64,000 nt of DNA from Colwellia sp. TT2012. Lineage in GTDB: Bacteria; Pseudomonadota; Gammaproteobacteria; Enterobacterales; Alteromonadaceae. Where the stretch lies: positions 558,001 through 622,000 of the forward strand of contig NZ_LJYX01000021.1 of the NCBI RefSeq assembly GCF_001440345.1. Reading direction: 5' to 3'. Positions 17,047 to 25,827 of this stretch are shown here, piece after piece. The position numbers and the translations under genes were made by a program. The notes under the pieces are model-generated. The model was given only the letters and a program-made list of their open reading frames with translations, did no database searches and was not told the origin of the DNA. The number at the start of each line of letters is the position of its first letter. Within the stretch, counting starts at the first letter, position 1.

Positions 17047-18618
17047 TTAAACATCTTGGCGAATAAGATAATCGAAAGCTCCTAGGGCGGCAGTGGCGCC
17101 ACTGCCCATAGCAATAATGATTTGCTTATATGGACTATCGGTAACATCCCCAGCGGCAAAGACACCCGCTATTGACGTTTCACCACGACTGCCGGCGATA
17201 ATTTCACCGCGATTAGTTAGCTCTATATCACCTTGTAAAAACTCACTATTTGGCATCAAGCCTATTTGTACAAAAATACCAGCTAATGCTAGCTCATGAT
17301 TTTCACCCGTGCTGCGATCAGTGTAACTCAAGCTAGTGACTCGCTTACCATCACCTAACACTTCAGTCGTTTGCGCATGAGTAATAATCGTTATATTGCT
17401 TAATGAGTTCGCTTTTCTCACTAATACGTCATCAGCGCGTAAGCGGTCAGCAAATTCTAATACCGTCACATGTTCAACAAGACCGGCTAAATCAATGGCC
17501 GCTTCAATGCCTGAATTACCGCCACCAATAACCGCTACTCGCTTGCCTTTAAATAATGGCCCGTCACAATGCGGACAATAGGCCACACCTTTACCACGAT
17601 ATTCATGTTCACCCGGCACATCCATTTCACGCCAGCGCGCTCCCGTCGCTAAGACTACCGTTTTACTACTCAATACCGCGCCATTTGCTAAGCTAACGTC
17701 AATTAAACCGGTCTCTTCATTACGCTTCACTTGGCTGGCTTTATTCCCGTTCATGATATCAACATCATAATCTCGAACATGCTCTTCTAAACTGGCAACC
17801 AGTTTTGGCCCTTGGGTGGCTTTTACCGAAATAAAGTTTTCAATCGCTAGGGTATCGCTAACTTGCCCACCAAACTGGTCGGCGACCAAGCCAGTATTAA
17901 TGCCTTTTCGTGCGGCATAAATTGCCGCTGCCGCACCTGATGGACCACCACCCACCACTAAAAAGTCATATACTGCTTTATTCTCCAGCGCTTTGGCTTG
18001 ACGAGCACCGGCATTTTTATCGACCTTGTTTAAAATATCCGTTAAGGATATTCGTCCTTGGCTAAATGACTCGCCATTTAAATAAACACTGGGTACCGCC
18101 ATGATATCGCGATCAAATACTTCGGTTTGAAATAGCGCACCATCAATCATGGTATGTTTTATGTGCGGATTTATCGCCGCCATCATATTTAATGCTTGCA
18201 CTACATCGGGACAGTTTTGGCAACTTAGTGAGATATAAGTTTCAAATTCAAACTCACCGTCAAGGTTACGAACTTGTTCAATTTGCTCAACATCAAGTTT
18301 TAACGGATGTGAGCCACTGTGCAATAACGCCATTACTAGTGAGGTAAACTCATGCCCCATAGGTAAGCCGGCAAAACGTATTTCACTCTTGCTAGCAACA
18401 GAACGTACCAACATAGAAGGCATACGTTCATTGCTCGCTTGCTCAGTACCGTTACCATCAATTGCAGTGATGAGTAGAGATAACTCAGCAATTTGATTTA
18501 CTAATTGGCTAAGTTCTTTTGCCTTAGGACTTTCATCAGTAAAGGTGATTAGCTCGACTGGTGTTTTTAAATTGTCTAAATAACTTTTTAATTGTGCTTG
18601 TAGATTTGCGTCTAACAT
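17047..18618 (-). CDS. ahpF: Alkyl hydroperoxide reductase subunit F
   Basis: This 523-residue flavoprotein passes electrons from NADH to AhpC. The N-terminal tandem thioredoxin-like domain has the active-site pair C133-x-x-C136 (CQNC). The thioredoxin-reductase-like part has an FAD motif [17 protein letters not shown], a redox disulfide CPHC near residue 350, a nucleotide motif [12 protein letters not shown] and a C-terminal AAGDVTDSP. Length matches AhpF. It lies downstream of ahpC on the same strand, separated by 230 bp that contain a large inverted repeat. It may share the ahpC promoter at a reduced level. Confidence 0.97.
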   Translation of the reverse strand: MLDANLQAQLKSYLDNLKTPVELITFTDESPKAKELSQLVNQIAELSLLITAIDGNGTEQASNERMPSMLVRSVASKSEIRFAGLPMGHEFTSLVMALLHSGSHPLKLDVEQIEQVRNLDGEFEFETYISLSCQNCPDVVQALNMMAAINPHIKHTMIDGALFQTEVFDRDIMAVPSVYLNGESFSQGRISLTDILNKVDKNAGARQAKALENKAVYDFLVVGGGPSGAAAAIYAARKGINTGLVADQFGGQVSDTLAIENFISVKATQGPKLVASLEEHVRDYDVDIMNGNKASQVKRNEETGLIDVSLANGAVLSSKTVVLATGARWREMDVPGEHEYRGKGVAYCPHCDGPLFKGKRVAVIGGGNSGIEAAIDLAGLVEHVTVLEFADRLRADDVLVRKANSLSNITIITHAQTTEVLGDGKRVTSLSYTDRSTGENHELALAGIFVQIGLMPNSEFLQGDIELTNRGEIIAGSRGETSIAGVFAAGDVTDSPYKQIIIAMGSGATAALGAFDYLIRQDV

Positions 18619-18684
18619 AATGACCTCTGCTGATATTCAATGGAAATAGGGAAAGTGATAAGGAAATAGAACTCGATTTGAAGC

Positions 18685-18838
18685 GGCTAAACTTCCTTGT
18701 TTAGCTTTTATCTTTAGTTTGAACTTAGCTTTGAATTAAATGCTTTTAGATCAAGGCGCTAGGGATGTAGCATAGTTTTTCTATGTAAATCCCTTGCAAC
18801 GATGAGCAAGAAGCATTTAAACAAAGCTAAAGTTAAAC
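18685..18838. repeat. Hairpin repeats between ahpC and ahpF
   Basis: Two inverted repeats lie in the ahpC-ahpF gap. The small one is GCTAAAC/GTTTAGC (about 18685-18704). The large one has imperfect 28-bp arms, 18717-18745 and 18811-18838, starting GTTTGAACTTAGCTTTG on one side and GTTTAACTTTAGCTTTG on the complement. Its loop holds a nested palindrome CATAG-TTTTT-CTATG. RNA from ahpC would fold strongly here before ahpF. Confidence 0.65.
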
Positions 18839-18849
18839 TCAGTAATAAA

Positions 18850-19419
18850 TTAGATTTTTCCGACTAAGTCTAGTGAAGGCGCTAGAGTATCTGCACCTGG
18901 TTGCCATGCTGCTGGACATACTTCACCGTCATGCTCTGCTACATATTGCGCGGCTTTAATTTTTCGAAGTAATTCAACTGCGCTACGGCCTATACCTAGG
19001 TCATGTACTTCAGCAATTTTGATTTCACCTTCAGGGTTAATCACAAACGTACCACGAAGTGCTAAACCTTCGGCTTCAATCATGACACCGAAGTTACGAG
19101 TAATTGCGCCCGTTGGGTCACCAATCATAGGATATTGGATTTTTTTAATGGTATCTGAAACGTCATGCCATGCTTTATGAGTAAAGTGGGTATCCGTTGA
19201 TACTGAGTAAACTTCAACACCCATTTTTTGCAATTCTGCGTAGTGGTCTGCCATGTCACCTAATTCGGTAGGACAAACAAAAGTAAAATCAGCCGGGTAG
19301 AAGAAAAATACTGACCATTTATCGGCAACATCTTTTTCGCTTAATTCAACAAACTCGCCATTGTGAAAAGCGGTAGCGTTAAAAGGTAGTAATTTAGTAT
19401 TAATAATTGATTGGTTCAT
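18850..19419 (-). CDS. ahpC: Alkyl hydroperoxide reductase subunit C (2-Cys peroxiredoxin)
   Basis: The 189-residue peroxiredoxin reduces hydrogen peroxide and organic hydroperoxides, using AhpF as reductant. The peroxidatic cysteine is in [11 protein letters not shown] (C49) and the resolving cysteine in GEVCPAAW (C168). The sequence is the E. coli AhpC type, with a full-length C-terminus. The start at 19419 follows a GGGAG-type site. About 110-150 bp upstream is an OxyR-like tetrad overlapping the -35 region of a TATACT promoter. ahpF follows downstream and oxyR lies 3 kb away. Confidence 0.97.
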   Translation of the reverse strand: MNQSIINTKLLPFNATAFHNGEFVELSEKDVADKWSVFFFYPADFTFVCPTELGDMADHYAELQKMGVEVYSVSTDTHFTHKAWHDVSDTIKKIQYPMIGDPTGAITRNFGVMIEAEGLALRGTFVINPEGEIKIAEVHDLGIGRSAVELLRKIKAAQYVAEHDGEVCPAAWQPGADTLAPSLDLVGKI

Positions 19420-19523
19420 AATGAACTCCCGTTAAGTGTAGTAATTGTGTTGGAAACCTTTGCTCGATAAAGAGTTAAAGCGTTTCCTGAAGACGGGAGA
19501 ATAATAGCGCCGAGGCTTAAATT

Positions 19524-19566
19524 AGTATAATCGATAGTATTTATCAGTTTGATAGGTAAAAGCTAT
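19524..19566 (-). promoter_or_regulatory. OxyR-type operator and -10 element of ahpC
   Basis: OxyR contacts four tetrads spaced ATAG-N7-CTAT-N7-ATAG-N7-CTAT. Here the plus strand reads ATCG (19530), TTAT (19541), ATAG (19552) and CTAT (19563), each separated by exactly seven bases. Two tetrads are perfect and two have one mismatch. On the minus strand the site directly precedes a -10 TATACT (complement of 19524-19529), with no recognisable -35. That is the arrangement expected of an OxyR-activated promoter. Confidence 0.75.
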
Positions 19567-19590
19567 CATTAGGTTTGGAGCTTTTTTTTC

Positions 19591-19989
19591 CTGCTTGGCA
19601 TCGCGGTGGCGGACGACGTACCTTGGAACCCCTGCGACACCCTACTCAGCAGAACATTCAATCACCACCTAGCGTAAACCACGATTCCTGCCGATTTATC
19701 TTCCCTGAACAACGGCAGCCCTCGACGTCAGGATAATATGCTTATATGGACTCCTCATATTGTCCTGATGATGAATAAAGCGCTGTCGGCACATGGATGT
19801 GCCATCAGCGCTGGTACGTTGATAACACTTGAGTGAATTGAAGAGTACGTTTGTTAGCAGCGCCGGGGAATTCCAAAGGGCTTAACTTAGGTGCAGTGCG
19901 TTTAGCCCCTTTGGGTGCCGTCGCCACCGCGACAAATAATTCAAATTTTCTCTGCCCCCATTTATTCAATGTTCACTAATACCACAAAA
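19591..19989. repeat. Long dispersed intergenic repeat, copy A
   Basis: This ~400-bp non-coding unit is shared with 57347-57732 and is visibly richer in GC than its surroundings. The ends carry inverted repeats TCGCGGTGGCG (19601-19611) and CGCCACCGCGA (19922-19932). Long blocks are nearly identical to copy B, including GCGTAAACCACGATTCCTGC, TTGATAACACTTGAGTGAAT and GTTTGTTAGCAGCGCCGGGG. Copy A alone has a middle segment with two hairpins, AGGATAATATG/CATATTGTCCT and GCGCTG...CAGCGC (19780-19811). No convincing ORF spans it. It could be a non-autonomous mobile element or a structured RNA. Confidence 0.85.
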
Positions 19990-20245
19990 GAGACATTAGC
20001 TTTTATTGCTAATTGGACAAGTTGGATTAGATTTTGTATCGATAACGCCTGCGTTCAGAGGGGAAAACTCAGAAGGTAGTGGAAATTTATAAGTTGTATT
20101 AGCTTATGTTAGCTTTTGATGTCAGTTTCATTGAAAAGTAATTATTCGCAATTTTTTTGAGGTATAACCTGAGTCTATGGCAAACTGTATTCTATACATA
20201 CTCTCAACATGGTAAGTAATATTTTCTTATGTGTGAGCATTATAA

Positions 20246-21883
20246 TTATGTTGCCTCAATTGTTACCACGCAATTCCGACCTTTCTCTTTAGCTAGATAT
20301 ACAGCATCATCCGCTCGTTTAAACAGTTCATTGAATCCCTCTCCTAGGTGAAGCTCCGCCACACCGATACTAGCTGAGGTTGAAATGTCATTTGGCTTTA
20401 AGTTTTCAATTTTCCGTCTCAAGTCTTCCGCTTTTTCTTTCGCTTCAGACAAACTGCAATGATAAAGAATAATAACAAATTCTTCACCTCCGAAGCGTAC
20501 GGCAGTATCTTCGTTTCGTATTTGGTCGATTAATACCTTGCCCACGGACTTTAAAACACAATCACCAACAGCATGTCCATAATTGTCGTTAATTTTTTTG
20601 AAATGGTCTAAATCTATCATAAGCAGAGATACTGATTGATGACGTTTTGCTGCGATTTCAATTCTGTTGAAAGCCACATCTTCTAAATAATTTCTACTGT
20701 GTAAACCGGTTAGTGGATCATGGGTTGCGAGAAATTCAAATTCGTCTCTTTTCTTTCTTACTGATAATAATGTAATTAAAATGCCCATTATTATGATCAA
20801 AATAAGAATTGCTGTACCTGTAATCCAAACAAAGAATTTGTATTGTTCGTAGAAGCTTTTTGGCTTGTTGATGACTATTCTAGATGTTGGAAGATCTTTC
20901 TCAGAAAGTCCAAATTTTTTCATAGCATAGTAGTCAAAAACATTTGCAACAGGAGGCTTCATAATAATATCAAGTTTATTCGCAGGGATGCCAGAAAGGA
21001 TCTTCAGAGCAAGGGCAGCAGCTTCACTGCCCTGTCCTTTGGCATTAACTACTGTGCCGCCTAACACCCCGTTCTTAATAAAATATTCCCAAGGAGCGTA
21101 AACTGGTGCTCTGCTACTTATCGCCAATTTTCGAGTAAACTCATCAACTGGTTCATAATCGATTATATTTTTATTCATAGGGTGCGCAAGAATAAATACC
21201 AAGTTATCAGCAGATACTTTTGAAACAGCTTGCATTATCTGTTTTGTGCTTTTATTTAATAGAAATTCTATGCCTACATTATCTTTATACTTAGGGATGA
21301 TTTTATTCTTAAGTAGCCTATAATTTCTTGCTGGTGTTGTTCGTATATTATTAACTATGAATACCAATTTCCTGGAATTTGGGTGCATGCTCAGAGCCAG
21401 TTCAATTGTATTTAATATTTCGACTCTCTCATTAACACCTGTGATATTTTCTACATCTGCAATGTCTTCTAGACTAAAATCATTGTATCCACAAAACACA
21501 ATCGGTACATCAGGGAATAGTCGATTTCGGTTTTTGATCGCAAAATCAATGGCATTGTTATCCGAGGTAATAACCAGATCGTACTTGAAATTTTGATATT
21601 TTATTGCGAGCGATTCAGCCAAAATATCCAAGTGCTCTAATCGGGGGTTGCGCTTTGTATCAAGATATTCAACAAAAATCTCGATGTTTTCCCCTGAGGC
21701 ATTTAGTTTACGGCGGATTTCATCTTCAATCCTGTCGCTCCAAAGGTAACCTCGATGATAAGAATTCAATAATAGAATCTGTCGTTCCTTACTGTCCTCT
21801 TGTAGTTTAGTATCAGCATGTAAAACAAAAGCAAAAACAAAACATCCAGTCATTACCAATATAGATATAATTCTAATTAACAT
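20246..21883 (-). CDS. Diguanylate cyclase with periplasmic ABC-substrate-binding-like sensor
   Basis: This 545-residue membrane enzyme is predicted to make cyclic di-GMP from two GTP. It has an N-terminal signal/anchor (1-23), then a periplasmic domain (about 30-320) of the ABC_sub_bind type (LLNSYHRGYLWSDRIEDEI; DLVITSDNNAIDFA). One membrane helix follows at about 347-372, then a GGDEF domain beginning THDPLTGLHSRNYL. The active site is GGEEF at 465-469. An RNED motif at 456-459, five residues ahead, is a good inhibitory site. The enzyme therefore looks active and product-inhibited. The periplasmic ligand is unknown. It stands alone between ahpC and oxyR. Confidence 0.92.
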   Translation of the reverse strand: MLIRIISILVMTGCFVFAFVLHADTKLQEDSKERQILLLNSYHRGYLWSDRIEDEIRRKLNASGENIEIFVEYLDTKRNPRLEHLDILAESLAIKYQNFKYDLVITSDNNAIDFAIKNRNRLFPDVPIVFCGYNDFSLEDIADVENITGVNERVEILNTIELALSMHPNSRKLVFIVNNIRTTPARNYRLLKNKIIPKYKDNVGIEFLLNKSTKQIMQAVSKVSADNLVFILAHPMNKNIIDYEPVDEFTRKLAISSRAPVYAPWEYFIKNGVLGGTVVNAKGQGSEAAALALKILSGIPANKLDIIMKPPVANVFDYYAMKKFGLSEKDLPTSRIVINKPKSFYEQYKFFVWITGTAILILIIIMGILITLLSVRKKRDEFEFLATHDPLTGLHSRNYLEDVAFNRIEIAAKRHQSVSLLMIDLDHFKKINDNYGHAVGDCVLKSVGKVLIDQIRNEDTAVRFGGEEFVIILYHCSLSEAKEKAEDLRRKIENLKPNDISTSASIGVAELHLGEGFNELFKRADDAVYLAKEKGRNCVVTIEAT

Positions 21884-22410
21884 GAATTCACAAATATTTG
21901 TTTATTATATGATTATTGAAATGGTTACGTTCCTGAATAATCATTTCGGTTGATTACAACTTAAATTATTGAGTCAATCTACATTAATAGCAAGTATGTT
22001 ATGAGTTTTATTGGATCGCATTTTGAATAATAGCGCAAAACTCGATAATTTAATGTTTCCCGTTCCTTGGACATAGAAACTAGTATCTAAACTTTTCTAT
22101 GTAATTTCACGAGGCTGACTTTGCGCGTACTTACTCCATCAATCATGAAGTCGACCTACCGCAATCAGTTAGATTCATATTTCCAAACTTCGATTTCATA
22201 AGTTAACGTTATACCATGCATACGTCTAAGTGACATGACAGAAATGATTCATTAGAAAATATATGGCAAAACATTTATTGGTATTGTCGCCTCTGCGCAC
22301 AAAGTGAACTTAACGGTAGCCTTTAAAAAACAACCGCTAGAAATGAGCCCCTCCGAAATTTGTTCCCAAAAATCCAGGAAGCGTTTAGCTTTAGTCAGTA
22401 AAAGGTGCAT
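21884..22410. other. Gap without recognised features
   Basis: 527 bp between the diguanylate cyclase start and the end of oxyR. I see no convincing ORF, RNA motif or terminator. It contains short palindromic pieces such as CATAGAAACTAG/CTTTTCTATG near 22070-22105, similar to fragments in other gaps, so it may hold degenerate repeat remnants. The promoter of the cyclase should lie at its left end. Confidence 0.5.
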
Positions 22411-23310
22411 TTAGCTGATGACACCGCTAAGAGATTCCCTAACGCTGGCGACAATGGCTCTAACACATTGCATGCGCGAATAGTTTGGCCTAATGACCAA
22501 AGAGATACCACGTACCGGTACAGGTGCTTGAAATGCCCCATAATGAATAGTGTCACTGGCGACATTGCCTTGCGTAGCCAGCGCGGGTAATAAAGTAATG
22601 CCCATGCCACTGGCCACCATATGGCGTAATGTCTCTAAACTGGTCGCTTGAAAGCTATTATCCTCTTTAGCGCCAGCAGCGAAACAATAGCCCATGGCTT
22701 GATCTTTAAGACAATGACCATCAGCTAAGGTGAGTATTTTTTCACCTTGTAAGTCGGTCAGTGATAGCGATTTTTTAGTGGCCAGTCGATGATTTTTTGG
22801 AGTTGCCAACATCAGTGGCTCATCAAACAATTGGTATGATTCAAACTTTTCCATTTCCGCAAGATAAGGCAAAATTAGCACATCTAATTTACCCTCATCC
22901 AATTGCTGCAATAACACCTTGGTTTGATTTTCATGTAAGAAGAAATTGATATTAGGTAAGCTAGTGTTTAGGTCGGCCATAATATGTGGCAATAAATACG
23001 GTGCTAATGTCGGGATCAAACCTAGATGTAAATCCCCAGCAAAAGGGTCAAGTAAAGCTTTCGCACAAGACTCAAATTGTCCTGCGGCTTGTAGCACTTT
23101 CCGTGCTTCTTGCACTAACTTCTCCCCTGCTGGGGTTAACATAACATTGCGGCGATGACGCTCGACCAGTTGCAAACCTAATTGTTGCTCTAGCTTCATT
23201 AACTGACCACTTAAGGTCGGCTGACTAACAAAACAAGCTAGTGCCGCTTTACCAAAGTGTTTGTGTATATCTATGGCAGTTAAATATTCTAAATCGCGCA
23301 ACTTAATCAT
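22411..23310 (-). CDS. oxyR: Hydrogen peroxide-sensing regulator OxyR
   Basis: The 299-residue LysR-type activator has an N-terminal HTH (MIKLRDLEYLTAI...SQPTLSGQLMKLEQQLG). Its regulatory domain carries the OxyR redox pair: C200 in LADGHCLKDQ and C209 in MGYCF, equivalent to E. coli C199 and C208. That distinguishes OxyR from other LysR proteins. The C-terminal RGISLVIRPNY also fits. It probably activates ahpC, whose promoter has a matching operator. On the minus strand it lies downstream of a LysE-type exporter gene (87 bp gap). Confidence 0.94.
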   Translation of the reverse strand: MIKLRDLEYLTAIDIHKHFGKAALACFVSQPTLSGQLMKLEQQLGLQLVERHRRNVMLTPAGEKLVQEARKVLQAAGQFESCAKALLDPFAGDLHLGLIPTLAPYLLPHIMADLNTSLPNINFFLHENQTKVLLQQLDEGKLDVLILPYLAEMEKFESYQLFDEPLMLATPKNHRLATKKSLSLTDLQGEKILTLADGHCLKDQAMGYCFAAGAKEDNSFQATSLETLRHMVASGMGITLLPALATQGNVASDTIHYGAFQAPVPVRGISLVIRPNYSRMQCVRAIVASVRESLSGVIS

Positions 23311-23397
23311 AGCTACAACCTATCAATTAATAAGAAATAAAAGTAATAGGCTATGGTAATAGGTTCAGGTAATGAAAGCGAGTTCGCTGAGTAAAAG

Positions 23398-24015
23398 CTA
23401 GCTAAGAGCAAGCCAAAGGCCAACCGTTACCATTAAACTACCGGCAATACGATTCAGCCATTTAATGTTATCACCACGACTTAAGAATATGCGTAAGCTT
23501 TTACCACCCGTAGCGTAAGCCATCATGCTGGTAAACTCTGTGACCATGATAACACCTAGCAAGAGCATTAATTGTGGTGCTACATCGCGCTCAACACTAA
23601 TGAAAGGCGGCAGCAGAGATATCATAAAAGCCCACCCCTTAGGATTGGCAATAGCGGTAACTAAACCTTGAGAAAATAAAGCATAGCGACTGACATCGTT
23701 TAGTTCACCGCCACCGACTGACATTTTAGCGGTTGAGCGCCACATATTAATGCCGATATAAGCCAAATAAGCACCACCAAGCCATTTCAACACCTCAAAG
23801 ACACTAGGGTAGTTGAGCATAATACTGGCCACACCAAGCACGGCAGCAATCGCAACAATAGCGACACCTAGAAGCTCACCAATCATCATCCACATTGTGC
23901 GACGAACACCGATACTCATACCTAACGTCATAGCCAGTGTCATGCACATACCCGGCGTTATTGAGACAAAAAAGAATGTGGGAATAAATATCGCAAGCAC
24001 AGCTAAATCAGGCAT
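23398..24015 (-). CDS. LysE/RhtB-family amino-acid exporter
   Basis: This 205-residue integral membrane protein has six predicted helices. It shows the LysE/RhtB N-terminal pattern FIPTFFFVSITPGMCMTLAM and the central LKWLGGAYLAYIGINMWR. These exporters expel amino acids or homoserine-type metabolites by proton exchange; the substrate here cannot be assigned. The gene precedes oxyR on the same strand and could be co-transcribed with it. Length is normal for the family. Confidence 0.88.
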   Translation of the reverse strand: MPDLAVLAIFIPTFFFVSITPGMCMTLAMTLGMSIGVRRTMWMMIGELLGVAIVAIAAVLGVASIMLNYPSVFEVLKWLGGAYLAYIGINMWRSTAKMSVGGGELNDVSRYALFSQGLVTAIANPKGWAFMISLLPPFISVERDVAPQLMLLLGVIMVTEFTSMMAYATGGKSLRIFLSRGDNIKWLNRIAGSLMVTVGLWLALS

Positions 24016-24138
24016 TTAATAACCCTTAAAATGGAAAGACAATAAAATTCACCGACACTTTAGCAAAAAAACGTGTCATGACCTTGAAATTAGCGATGAA
24101 TGAAGCAATAAAAATCTGAAGGCAGGCTAGCGTTATAG

Positions 24139-24208
24139 AATAATCAGCAGAAGCCTAATAATCATTACTGTGAGGAGCTAATGCACCCCTCCAGTAAAGC
24201 TGATTATT
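24139..24208. repeat. Nested cruciform downstream of the 41-aa ORF
   Basis: Perfect 10-bp arms AATAATCAGC (24139-24148) and GCTGATTATT (24199-24208) enclose a second stem, TTACTG-GAGG with CCTC-CAGTAA. The structure starts 3 bp past the stop of the small ORF. It could act as a Rho-independent-like or RNA-stabilising end for that transcript, but there is no U-tract. Confidence 0.55.
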
Positions 24209-24210
24209 GT

Positions 24211-24336
24211 TTAACGTAACATAGTAAACCAACCCATAAGCATAGGTAGTAAAGGCATGGCAACCATTGCCACAATAACCATTATTATATTGATGGCAGA
24301 GGTAGTATCTTTAAAATCTTCTTCGTGGTCTGACAT
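24211..24336 (-). CDS. 41-residue single-span membrane protein, candidate
   Basis: An ATG at 24336 opens 41 codons: an acidic start (MSDHEEDFKDTTSA), then a hydrophobic stretch INIIMVIVAMVAMPLLPMLM, ending in LR. That is the layout of small inner-membrane proteins. AGGA lies about 9 nt before the start. An FNR-type box is centred about 90 bp upstream, with a TATAAA -10 between them. I do not recognise a family. The combination of ribosome site, promoter, regulator box and amphipathic layout makes it more likely to be real than most ORFs of this length. Confidence 0.6.
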   Translation of the reverse strand: MSDHEEDFKDTTSAINIIMVIVAMVAMPLLPMLMGWFTMLR

Positions 24337-24396
24337 GGTCTAGTATCCTGTACAGCAATTAATCAACTAAAAATAAGGCGCGAATTTTAGCCGATA

Positions 24397-24433
24397 TTTA
24401 TAATGATAGACAGTAAAACTTGATGCAGATCAA
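24397..24433 (-). promoter_or_regulatory. FNR-type box and -10 upstream of the 41-aa protein
   Basis: TTGATGCAGATCAA at 24420-24433 is a perfect TTGAT-N4-ATCAA FNR/ANR palindrome. On the minus strand a TATAAA (complement of 24397-24402) lies at the distance expected for a -10 when FNR sits near -41. The nearest downstream start is the 41-residue ORF at 24336. The other side (the peptidase at 24568, also minus) ends here and cannot be its target. Confidence 0.72.
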
Positions 24434-24567
24434 AGAAACAGCCTAGAATTATAATTGAAAGATCAGGGCGATAATAACAAAAATACTATCTAGCCAATAA
24501 CTTACCGTAAATATGTCAGTACATTCCATGGCTAACGCTCATTTTGGCTAGGCTCACTAATGGTCGA

Positions 24568-25617
24568 TCAATCCTCTTTAAAAATACCGACATAAGTCGC
24601 AGTGGTATTTGATTTAGAGGCGCGATACATACCTTTAGTATTAAATGGCAAGCTTATATTGCCTTGGGTATCTATGATGATCACCCCACCCGTACCGCCA
24701 ATAGGAAAAAGCACGTCATGGATAACTTCTTTACCCGCTTGCTCAATACTCTTGCCTTGATATTGTACTCTGGCGCAAATATCAGCGGCAACGTTATAAC
24801 GGATAAAGTATTCACCGTGACCCGTAGCTGAAACGGCACAAGAAGCATTATCAGCAAACGTACCCGCACCAATAATCGGTGAATCACCAATGCGGCCATA
24901 ACGTTTATTGGTCATACCACCAGTAGAAGTACCAGCAGCAATATTGCCATACTTATCAAGCGCTACTGCACCAACGGTACCCACTTTATATTCGGTATCT
25001 AGGGCAAAGTGCGCTGCTTGGTAGTCTTTGTTTCCTTTTTGGCCGCGATTTGCCTCTTCAGCCTTTTTCATTTTTGCTTTCGCGCGCTGTAGAGATTTGT
25101 ATCTGTGCTCAGTATCAAACAGTTTGTTAGCGACTAAGTTTACGCCTTGAGTTTTGGCAAACTCTTCGGCGCCATCACCGCTAAGCATGACATGCACAGA
25201 TTTTTCCATCACCAAACGTGCTAGGTTGATCGGATTTTCAATATGTTTAACGCCCGCGACAGCACCTGCTTGACGATTTTTTCCATACATAATTGACGCA
25301 TCCATTTCATGACTTTCATCATGGGTATAAACCGCGCCTTTGCCAGCATTGAAAAAAGGCGAGTTTTCTAGAATATTTATTGCGGCGGTTAACGCATCTA
25401 GGCTAGTTCCGCCTTTTTCAAGAATGGCATAACCTGCTTCAACGGATTCTTGCAGCTTTGCTCGATAGGCGGCTTCTTTTTCAGGGCTGAAACGGTCTTT
25501 TTCAATAGTGCCGGCACCACCGTGAATGGCAATGGCAAAAGGTGCCTCTTGCGCTAACGTGCTATTAGCAAAAGCAGACAAAAGTAAACAAGTAAATAGC
25601 GGTAACGTTTTTTTCAT
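24568..25617 (-). CDS. Isoaspartyl peptidase / type III asparaginase, exported
   Basis: The 349-residue Ntn-hydrolase precursor is of the IaaA type. A signal peptide (1-22, cleavage STLA-Q) is followed by IAIHGGAGTIEK, the usual alpha-subunit start. The catalytic Thr of the GTVGAVALD motif is T214, where autocleavage would generate the beta subunit. GTSTGGMTNKRYGRIGDSP and SATGHGEYF complete the substrate pocket. It removes isoaspartyl dipeptides or asparagine, probably in the periplasm. It lies 210 bp downstream of the NhaC antiporter gene on the same strand. Confidence 0.92.
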   Translation of the reverse strand: MKKTLPLFTCLLLSAFANSTLAQEAPFAIAIHGGAGTIEKDRFSPEKEAAYRAKLQESVEAGYAILEKGGTSLDALTAAINILENSPFFNAGKGAVYTHDESHEMDASIMYGKNRQAGAVAGVKHIENPINLARLVMEKSVHVMLSGDGAEEFAKTQGVNLVANKLFDTEHRYKSLQRAKAKMKKAEEANRGQKGNKDYQAAHFALDTEYKVGTVGAVALDKYGNIAAGTSTGGMTNKRYGRIGDSPIIGAGTFADNASCAVSATGHGEYFIRYNVAADICARVQYQGKSIEQAGKEVIHDVLFPIGGTGGVIIIDTQGNISLPFNTKGMYRASKSNTTATYVGIFKED

Positions 25618-25827
25618 TATTATTCCTCAGTAAGCTCTGCCAGTTAATTTCTAACAGCTAGCTTTGACGGTTAATCATTGCTAAGTAATCTGCATTAAAG
25701 TACTCGACTTTACCACTCACTCTCGATAAGTAGCGTCATTTTTCTGTTTAAATGCAGTCAATGACTATGCATTGACTGCATTTAATCGCTAAAGGGTCAT
25801 GGCCAAAATCTCAGCGGTATCGTTCAG

